A stretch of 60,336 nucleotides of DNA, taken from positions 1-60,336 of the forward strand of contig JAVCCF010000076.1 in NCBI GenBank assembly GCA_030765625.1. The letters run 5' to 3'. Below are positions 54,730-60,336 of this stretch, piece after piece. Made by a program: the position numbers and the translations under genes. Every line of letters begins with the position of its first letter. Within the stretch, counting starts at the first letter, position 1. The notes beneath the pieces were generated by a model. That model had not been told where the DNA came from and ran no database searches. It worked only from the letters and a program-made list of their open reading frames with translations. This DNA comes from Candidatus Tenebribacter burtonii. GTDB taxonomy: Bacteria; Cloacimonadota; Cloacimonadia; Cloacimonadales; TCS61.

Positions 54730-55632
54730 ATGAAAAATCTGATTTCAATGAGAGATTTGAGTAAAGAAGATATTATGCGGCTGATGGATACAGCTGCAAA
54801 AATAGAGAAGGGAGAAATAGTTCCTAATATGCAGAGGAAACTTGCAGCTCTTCTTTTCTTTGAACCTTCCACCAGAACAATGTTCTCATTTGATACAGCT
54901 ATGAAGCGTATGAATGGAGATACGATCATCATGAGTGGAACTGGGAATACTTCTGCAAAAAAAGGTGAAACTTTCGCTGATACTTTACAGACAATTGCCC
55001 AATATTCTGATATTATTATTATGAGAAGTTCAATTGAGGGAGCAGCCAGGTATGCAGCAGAAGTTGTTGATCTCCCTGTCGTGAATGCTGGTGATGGTGC
55101 AAATCAGCATCCAACGCAAGCTTTACTGGACCTTTATTCTATTATAAAAACTCAGGGAAAATTAGACAATTTGAAAATTGGTTTAGCAGGTGATCTTCGT
55201 TTTGGAAGAACTGTGCATTCATTGGCTCAAGCAATGGCAATATTTGGAGCTGAATTCAAATTTATATCTCCCTCGTTCTTACAAATGCCTCAGTATATTA
55301 AAGATGATCTTGCCGAAAAGGATATCAAGTATGAAGAATTTAATGATATCGAGGGGAATATTGATGATCTTGATATACTCTACGTTACAAGAGTCCAGAG
55401 AGAACGTTTTGCAGATCCTGAAGATTATGAAAAAGTTAAAGGATCTTATGTATTAAATAAAAAAATGCTGCAAAATGTAAAAAAATATTTCAAAGTTCTA
55501 CATCCCCTGCCCAGAGTTGATGAAATTCATACCGATGTTGATGATACAGAATTTGCTTACTACTTTCCACAAGCAAAGAATGGAGTTTATGCAAGACAGG
55601 CAATAATATCAATTCTCTTAGAGGAGGTGTAG
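54730..55632 (+). CDS. pyrB: Aspartate carbamoyltransferase catalytic subunit
   Basis: A 300-residue enzyme joining carbamoyl phosphate and aspartate, the committed step of pyrimidine synthesis. The carbamoyl phosphate loop is S47-T-R-T50 (FFEPSTRTMFSF). Other motifs: GDTIIMSGTGNTSAKKGE, DVIIMR-like DIIIMRSSIEGAARYAA, NAGDGANQHPTQALLDLYSI, GDLRFGRTVHSL, YVTRVQRERF and HPLPRVDEI. GGAGG lies 6 bases before the start. The stop is followed after 1 base by pyrI. Confidence 0.96.
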   Translation: MKNLISMRDLSKEDIMRLMDTAAKIEKGEIVPNMQRKLAALLFFEPSTRTMFSFDTAMKRMNGDTIIMSGTGNTSAKKGETFADTLQTIAQYSDIIIMRSSIEGAARYAAEVVDLPVVNAGDGANQHPTQALLDLYSIIKTQGKLDNLKIGLAGDLRFGRTVHSLAQAMAIFGAEFKFISPSFLQMPQYIKDDLAEKDIKYEEFNDIEGNIDDLDILYVTRVQRERFADPEDYEKVKGSYVLNKKMLQNVKKYFKVLHPLPRVDEIHTDVDDTEFAYYFPQAKNGVYARQAIISILLEEV

Positions 55633-55633
55633 A

Positions 55634-56092
55634 ATGAGTCTGGTTAAAACAATAAAAGTAAATGCTATTAAGAATGGAACTGTGATCGATCATATTGCTG
55701 CAGGGAAAGTATTAAAGGTAATTGAAATTCTTAGTTTAGCAGGTGATAATTCAGTTATGATCGGGATGAATCTTGAAAGTAATAAACTTGGCAGGAAAGA
55801 TATTCTCAAGATCGAAAATCGTGAATTAACTAAAAAAGAGGTTAATAGTATAGCTCTTATAGCTCCGAGTGCTACTCTGATCATTATTAATGATTTTGAG
55901 GTTGTAAACAAATCATCGTTAGAAATTCCAGAATATATTGAAGAACATATTATTTGTCCCAATCCAAAATGTATAACAAACATAGAAGATATTCCATCAA
56001 AATACTATATTCATAAAGCTGGATCAGTAACTGCCCGATGTGTCTATTGTGAAAAGAAGTATCTAGTCGAAGATCTGAAGATAAAAGTATAG
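55634..56092 (+). CDS. pyrI: Aspartate carbamoyltransferase regulatory subunit
   Basis: A 152-residue regulatory chain. The N-terminal nucleotide-binding domain shows VNAIKNGTVIDHIAAGKVLKVIEIL and the C-terminal zinc domain has C108-x4-C113 and C136-x2-C139, almost the same positions as in E. coli. It provides feedback control by CTP and ATP and assembles with PyrB into the dodecamer. The start lies 1 base after the pyrB stop with GGAGG inside the end of pyrB, so production is coupled. Downstream lies a repeat and the DUF559 gene. Confidence 0.95.
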   Translation: MSLVKTIKVNAIKNGTVIDHIAAGKVLKVIEILSLAGDNSVMIGMNLESNKLGRKDILKIENRELTKKEVNSIALIAPSATLIIINDFEVVNKSSLEIPEYIEEHIICPNPKCITNIEDIPSKYYIHKAGSVTARCVYCEKKYLVEDLKIKV

Positions 56093-56126
56093 ATATTGAA
56101 TAATGAAAGCTGAAGTAATTTTAATT

Positions 56127-56183
56127 CCCTCTATTGGAGATGTGGATTTGAACCACTTATTAGGTTGTCAGAGACAGGGTGTG
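56127..56183. repeat. Degenerate repeat element 5' of the DUF559 gene
   Basis: CCCTCTATTGGAGATG, then GTGG/CCAC (56142-56156), then CAGAGACAGGGTGTG. The layout parallels the element at the end of pyrC (hairpin, GATG, hairpin, CAGAGG). It ends 17 bases before the DUF559 start, where no ribosome binding site is visible. Confidence 0.5.
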
Positions 56184-56200
56184 TATTTTCACATTAATTC

Positions 56201-56566
56201 ATGAGTTATTTAAAATATAATCCTAAACTAAAAGATAGAGCAAAGTACTTGAGGAATAATTCAACTTTATCAGAAGTGTTATTGTGGCTCCAGTTAAAGG
56301 ATAAAAAGTTGGGCTTTGATTTTCATCGTCAGAAACCAATAGATAATTTTATAGTTGATTTCTTTTGCCCTAAATTATTATTAGCGATAGAAATTGATGG
56401 TTCGAGTTATAATGATAAAGTGCAATATGATAAGTTCAGACAAAAAAAACTAGAAAGCTTAGGTGTTAGATTTATTCGATTCAGAGATAGAGATGTTAAA
56501 AATAATATGCAAGGTTGTATTGATTTTCTAAAAGAGTGGATAGAAGAGAACACATCTCCCGGCTAA
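56201..56566 (+). CDS. DUF559 domain protein (Vsr-like endonuclease fold)
   Basis: A 121-residue protein of the DUF559 family. Motifs: AKYLRNNSTLSEVLLWLQLKDKKLGFDFHRQKPIDNFIVDFFCPKLLLAIEIDGSSYND and LGVRFIRFRDRDV. The D-x-n-ExD pattern (VDF...AIEIDG) fits the very-short-patch-repair/PD-(D/E)XK-like nuclease fold; a substrate is not known. Its last codons (TSPG) are encoded by the downstream repeat element, and a related element stands just before it. Such genes often appear as mobile, multi-copy units, which fits its position between pyrI and guaB. Confidence 0.83.
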   Translation: MSYLKYNPKLKDRAKYLRNNSTLSEVLLWLQLKDKKLGFDFHRQKPIDNFIVDFFCPKLLLAIEIDGSSYNDKVQYDKFRQKKLESLGVRFIRFRDRDVKNNMQGCIDFLKEWIEENTSPG

Positions 56567-56595
56567 AGCCTTACTCCTCTCAAGAGGAGATTTAT
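56551..56595. repeat. Repeat element at the 3' end of the DUF559 gene
   Basis: CACATCTCCCGGCTAAAGCC (GGCT/AGCC hairpin at 56561-56570) is followed by CTCCTCT/AGAGGAG (56574-56589). On the complementary strand this reads hairpin-TAA-hairpin-GGGAGATGTG, related to the pyrC and 56127 elements in inverted orientation. The DUF559 stop codon lies within it. Confidence 0.55.
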
Positions 56596-56635
56596 TCAAT
56601 GCTTTCTTTAATTTAAAATAGTAATAGGAGAATAT

Positions 56636-58132
56636 ATGGCAAAGAGAATAATAACTGAATCATCAAGGACCTTAATGGAATATAGATTACTGCCTGGATA
56701 CACTTCAGTTGATTGCAGTCCTGATAGTATTTCATTGCGAACACCACTTGTGTATTCAGAAGATAATAAGAAAAAATATTACTTGAATGTCCCGCTTGTT
56801 TCTGCTGCAATGCAGTCAGTATCTGGTGCTCAGATGGGAATTGAACTTGCTAAGTTGGGTGGCGCTGCATTCATCTTCTGTTCCCAATCAATAGAATCAC
56901 AAGCAGAAATGGTTAAGAAGATCAAGAATCATAAAGCTGGTTTTGTGAAGCCGCAAACCATGCAAGCTGATATGAAAGTGAAAGAGATGTTTGAGATTCG
57001 TAAGAAATCAGGATATTCAACTTTTCCGGTTGTAGACAAAAATGATTTGTTTGTAGGTCTTATTTCAAAATGGGATTACGATGTATCGCTTCATTCAGAA
57101 AGTTTAATTAAAGGTCGGATGATAAAAAAAGAGAATATTGAAGTGGGAACTAATATTACTGATCTAGTTGAAGCAAATCAAATTCTATTGGAAAGCCATA
57201 AATCTGTACTTCCCATTTTAGATAATGATGGAAAACTTCTCTCTATGGTTTTCAGAAAAGATATAAATGACCAACTTGATTTTCCTTTGGAAATTCATGA
57301 TGAGAAAAAGAGATTGATTACAGTAGCAGCAATTAATACACATGATTTTAAAGAGAGAGTTAAGCTGTTAGCTAAAGAAGAAGTTGATGTTTTAGCAATT
57401 GATTCCTCGGATGGTCACACTCAATATCAAGCAGATACAATCCGCTGGATAAGTGACAAATATACGCAAATTCCAGTGATCGGAGGTAACATAATTACAG
57501 CCGAGGGATTCCGCTTCTTGGTTGAGGCTGGAGCAAGTGCAATAAAGGTGGGAATGGGCGGTGGATCTATATGTATAACACAAGAACAGAAAGGGACTGG
57601 ACGTGGACTTGCAACTACGATTATTGAAGTTGTAGAAGAAAGAGATGATCATTTTAAGGAAACAGGAAAGTATATTCCAGTTATAGCTGATGGAGGTGTA
57701 ACCAGCACAAAAGATGTAACAATTGCCTTAGCTCTTGGAGCGGATTACGTGATGATGGGACGCTATTTTGCCAGGATGGAAGAATCTCCAACAGAAAAGA
57801 TAGTAGTCAATAATCGCGTGATGAAACCATATTGGGGAGAAGGTTCAACCCGTGCTCAAAATTGGAAATCCAAACGTTATAATCAGGGAAAATTTGTGGA
57901 AGGTGTTGAAGGTATGGTAGAATATGCCGGACATCTTCGAGATAACATGGAAGAGACTTTGGCAAAAATTAGATCTTCCATGGGAACATGTGGTGCTATG
58001 AATATTTCTGAATTCCACAAATTAGCAGAACTTGAAGTATTGTCTGCTCTTTCCATAAAAGAAGGAAAACCACATGATATTTATTTGAGTACAGAAAATA
58101 GAGATAATCAAGATTATCATTCTTCCGAATAA
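56636..58132 (+). CDS. guaB: Inosine-5'-monophosphate dehydrogenase
   Basis: A 498-residue IMPDH with two central CBS domains (about 100-215). It oxidises IMP to XMP, the first committed step to GMP. Visible: NVPLVSAAMQSVSG, VDVLAIDSSDGHTQYQ, IPVIGGNIITAEG, the catalytic Cys313 in GMGGGSICIT, IADGGVTSTKDVTIALALGADYVMMGRYFA, and the flap Arg-Tyr in KSKRYNQG. The Cys loop and the flap (YWGEGSTRAQN) differ from the common bacterial GPGSICTT and YRGMGS forms and place it in a divergent IMPDH subgroup. TAGGAG precedes the start. purM follows after 20 bases. Confidence 0.92.
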   Translation: MAKRIITESSRTLMEYRLLPGYTSVDCSPDSISLRTPLVYSEDNKKKYYLNVPLVSAAMQSVSGAQMGIELAKLGGAAFIFCSQSIESQAEMVKKIKNHKAGFVKPQTMQADMKVKEMFEIRKKSGYSTFPVVDKNDLFVGLISKWDYDVSLHSESLIKGRMIKKENIEVGTNITDLVEANQILLESHKSVLPILDNDGKLLSMVFRKDINDQLDFPLEIHDEKKRLITVAAINTHDFKERVKLLAKEEVDVLAIDSSDGHTQYQADTIRWISDKYTQIPVIGGNIITAEGFRFLVEAGASAIKVGMGGGSICITQEQKGTGRGLATTIIEVVEERDDHFKETGKYIPVIADGGVTSTKDVTIALALGADYVMMGRYFARMEESPTEKIVVNNRVMKPYWGEGSTRAQNWKSKRYNQGKFVEGVEGMVEYAGHLRDNMEETLAKIRSSMGTCGAMNISEFHKLAELEVLSALSIKEGKPHDIYLSTENRDNQDYHSSE

Positions 58133-58152
58133 TTAATAAATAAGGAACTCAA

Positions 58153-59220
58153 ATGACTAATTATAAAAAAGCAGGTGTTGACATCCAAATAGGGGATAAA
58201 GCATCTAAGATCGCTTATGAATTTGCTAGATCTACATTTCCTTCCAGGAAGAACATGATCGGTGAACCGGTAATCGATGAAGGTTCGTTTGCCGGAATGC
58301 TGGATATGGGTGATTTTTATATTGTTCAGGGTGATGATGGTGTGGGCACAAAGATGGAAGTTGCAGAACACATTGGGAAGTTTGATACTCTTGGTTATGA
58401 CCTGTTAGCAATGGTTGCTGACGATGCGGTCTGCTTGGGCGCTGAAACTATTTCAATTTCTAACACAATTGATACTAACAAAGTTGATCCAGAAATAATC
58501 AGAGCTTTGATGAAAGGATTAGCAAACGCCTGCATTGAACAGAAGATTGTAATTCCCGGTGGTGAGATAGCAGAAGTGGGGAAATCAGTTAACGGTAATG
58601 TCTGGAATGCAACTACAGTTGGAGTGCTAGAAAAAGGAAAAGTCATATCAGGAAATAATATTAAAGCTGGTAATGTTATCATAGCTTTGCAGGAAAAAGG
58701 ATTTCGCTCTAATGGTTTTTCACTAGTTAGATATATCCTCGAAAAAGAATTTGACGGAAACATATATAATAAACCTTCTCCCTTTGGAAAGAGTTGGGGA
58801 GAGATTATATTAAAACAATCAATAATATATTCTTCAGCTTTATTAGAATTGCTGGGTAGATTTGGTGAGAAAAGAAAATTTAATATTAAGGGGATTGCTC
58901 ATATTACTGGTGGTGGAATTCCCGGAAATGTTAACAGGATACTTAAAAATACAGGTTTAGGTGCAGAATTCAATGATCTGTTTTCTCCATCACCAATGGT
59001 AAAAGAGATCCAGAAAATTGGTAATGTTTCTGAAATAGAAGCATATAAAACATGGAATATGGGTAATGGAATGGTAATCGTAGTTGAAAAGGATGATGCT
59101 GATCAAATCGTGGATGCATTATCTTTAAAAGCTAAAATTGTCGGTTCTGTAATTAAAGATAAAAAAATTATTATAAATTCTCTGGGAGCATTACCAAAGA
59201 AATTGGAATTTGAAATCTAA
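58153..59220 (+). CDS. purM: Phosphoribosylformylglycinamidine cyclo-ligase (AIR synthetase)
   Basis: A 355-residue PurM, forming aminoimidazole ribonucleotide in the fifth step of purine synthesis. Motifs: YKKAGVDIQIGDKAS, QGDDGVGTKMEVA, DLLAMVADDAVCLGAETISISNTID, IPGGEIAEV, LQEKGFRSNGFSLVRYIL, HITGGGIPGNVNRIL and NMGNGMVIVV. Length is standard. AAGGAACTC precedes the start. Other purine genes are not in the window; with guaB it makes a two-gene purine block after the pyrimidine genes. Confidence 0.95.
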   Translation: MTNYKKAGVDIQIGDKASKIAYEFARSTFPSRKNMIGEPVIDEGSFAGMLDMGDFYIVQGDDGVGTKMEVAEHIGKFDTLGYDLLAMVADDAVCLGAETISISNTIDTNKVDPEIIRALMKGLANACIEQKIVIPGGEIAEVGKSVNGNVWNATTVGVLEKGKVISGNNIKAGNVIIALQEKGFRSNGFSLVRYILEKEFDGNIYNKPSPFGKSWGEIILKQSIIYSSALLELLGRFGEKRKFNIKGIAHITGGGIPGNVNRILKNTGLGAEFNDLFSPSPMVKEIQKIGNVSEIEAYKTWNMGNGMVIVVEKDDADQIVDALSLKAKIVGSVIKDKKIIINSLGALPKKLEFEI

Positions 59221-59238
59221 AAAAATAGGGAGATGAAA

Positions 59239-60336
59239 ATGAGAAAACACTTATTTATTTTATTAGCATTATTAGTTGTTTCATTCACATTATCAGCAAA
59301 TGAACGTGGATTGACTACGAAAGAATTGGAACCTGCAATCGATGGTTATGGTGGAGTTGCACCGGAATATGTTCCTCCACAAATCGATAGATCAGGATCA
59401 AAAACCGATCCGATTAATCGTGATACCTGGACTGCTGTCGATTCGATTTATTTTGACACTTATATTTCTACTAATAGTTATCTTGGAGTGAAATTCAATA
59501 CAGGTGATGGAACTTTAGATTACATTTCAAATCTTCTTACACTATCTGTAGAATCAGAAGCGGCTGTTGCCAAATCTCCAGCCTGGATTAGAACTGATTT
59601 GGAAAATACACTTTGTCAATTGACTCCTGACAACCAAACAAAATGGGCTGGAGTTATCAATGATGCTGTAGATCCATACATTGATGAAATCGCATTCTCA
59701 GTAGCTCATTCATCAGTCGAATATTTATCCTCTCCTTATGCCTATGTGGAAGTATTTAAGCAAAACGCATTTTATATCTATGAAATAGACAATGACCTTG
59801 ATTATGTGGAAGTGATAGATTATGGTCATTCCTATACAGATGAAGATTACTATTCCACTACTAAATATTGGAAGGAAGATATTGAAGGTAATCTTTACCA
59901 GATGGAAGTTCCAAAAGAAGTTTATTACTGGTATCTGGTCCATCCTAAAATCACGGATGAGATTCCAGCTTTCATCGATCCTACGATCATTGAGAGTAAC
60001 AGCTTACATAACAATAATATCACAGGTCATGAAGATGGCTTTTTCTGGCGTGATTACCTTTACAACCACAATGACGAAGGCTATCCAAAATTAAAGTATT
60101 ATCTGCAGGATTGCGATGTCGCCTGGAACGGAACCAACCTGGACATGAATACTGCAGTGGGAGCGATAAAAAGATGGATCACTCAATCTATGTCGTTTAC
60201 ATCCAATGCCGAACGTCCGCATCAACCTGTGCGTATATATGCAAAGCATATCGGCCGCTGTGGTGAATATTCCGATTTTACTTCAGCCGCAACCCGTTTA
60301 GCATTGATCCCTAGTACCGGAATTCTAAGCATTTCC
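59239..60336 (+). CDS. Exported transglutaminase-like domain protein, 3' end outside window
   Basis: The frame is open to the last base (366 codons visible). The start at 59239 has GGGAG 6 bases upstream; the in-frame ATG at 59233 abuts it. There is a signal peptide (MRKHLFILLALLVVSFTLSA). The middle is unassigned, rich in aromatic and acidic residues. Near the window end RPHQPVRIYAKHIGRCGEYSDFTSAATRLALIPS is the start of a transglutaminase-like (papain-fold) core with its catalytic Cys in GRCGEY; the expected His and Asp would follow beyond the window. It is probably a surface or periplasmic protein with peptidase or cross-linking chemistry. It lies 18 bases behind purM. Confidence 0.8.
   Translation, partial: MRKHLFILLALLVVSFTLSANERGLTTKELEPAIDGYGGVAPEYVPPQIDRSGSKTDPINRDTWTAVDSIYFDTYISTNSYLGVKFNTGDGTLDYISNLLTLSVESEAAVAKSPAWIRTDLENTLCQLTPDNQTKWAGVINDAVDPYIDEIAFSVAHSSVEYLSSPYAYVEVFKQNAFYIYEIDNDLDYVEVIDYGHSYTDEDYYSTTKYWKEDIEGNLYQMEVPKEVYYWYLVHPKITDEIPAFIDPTIIESNSLHNNNITGHEDGFFWRDYLYNHNDEGYPKLKYYLQDCDVAWNGTNLDMNTAVGAIKRWITQSMSFTSNAERPHQPVRIYAKHIGRCGEYSDFTSAATRLALIPSTGILSIS

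Noticed and set aside
59822-60094. 90-codon open frame near the window end
   Set aside because: Shadow of the transglutaminase-like gene that runs through 59239-60336 in another frame with signal peptide and domain evidence.

Overview
The window looks like a chromosomal segment of an AT-rich, LPS-bearing (diderm) bacterium of the Fibrobacterota-Chlorobiota-Bacteroidota (FCB) side of the tree, most likely Candidatus Cloacimonadota or a close relative. This placement is an inference. It rests on large secreted proteins ending in a FlgD-like/Por-type C-terminal domain (NYPNPFNPET...GxYxYRxK...KKMxLxK), gingipain-like C25 peptidases, a Kdo/Lpt lipopolysaccharide module, and lipoproteins beginning with short Cys-rich N-termini. 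Most genes have a clear GGAG-type ribosome binding site. No rRNA, tRNA, CRISPR array, prophage or transposase gene was seen.

Region 1 (3-12417, + strand) reads as one tight transcription unit of eight genes: two tandem C25-type surface proteins (the first cut by the window edge, the second with a PKD domain and a type I dockerin), a small lipoprotein with a cohesin-like fold, the poly-gamma-glutamate genes pgsB, pgsC and pgsW, a secreted beta-rich protein and a putative outer-membrane beta-barrel. A dockerin on a surface peptidase-like protein next to a cohesin-like lipoprotein, in the same unit as polymer capsule genes, is the most interesting system here. Region 2 (12435-14835, - strand) holds a LicC-like nucleotidyltransferase and a B12-binding radical SAM protein. 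They are followed by a + strand Mrp ATPase with its own terminator.

Region 3 (15994-26690) starts with a sigma-70-like promoter and a 1812-residue kinase-like/ATPase/TPR/GAF/histidine kinase hybrid whose Ser/Thr kinase part and P-loop both carry substitutions at key positions. Close behind come a GT9-like protein, a large secreted TPR protein and an outer-membrane barrel. Region 4 (26811-32321) encodes an FGE-fold lipoprotein, a giant beta-helix surface protein interrupted by a long insertion, and a small membrane protein, with hairpin-rich small repeats between them.

Region 5 (32415-46877) is core envelope and regulatory housekeeping: cyclophilin, LpxH-like phosphoesterase and DUF4159 on the - strand, then kdsA-kdsC-lptC-lptA-lptB, rpoN, lpdA, lipA, hpf, hprK-ptsH-ptsI and metK. 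The PTS part has no EII component in the window, which suggests a regulatory phosphorelay. Region 6 (47094-59220) is a pyrimidine cluster (pyrD, pyrK, pyrC, a eukaryote-like pyrE-pyrF fusion, pyrB, pyrI) followed by guaB and purM. Together these cover UMP synthesis from carbamoyl phosphate and one step each of GMP and AMP/IMP synthesis. The cluster is interspersed with unrelated cargo genes (a lipoprotein, a membrane protein, an FGE-fold lipoprotein, a DUF559 protein) and with hairpin repeats that in places run into the coding regions. The last gene, a secreted transglutaminase-like protein, is cut by the window end.
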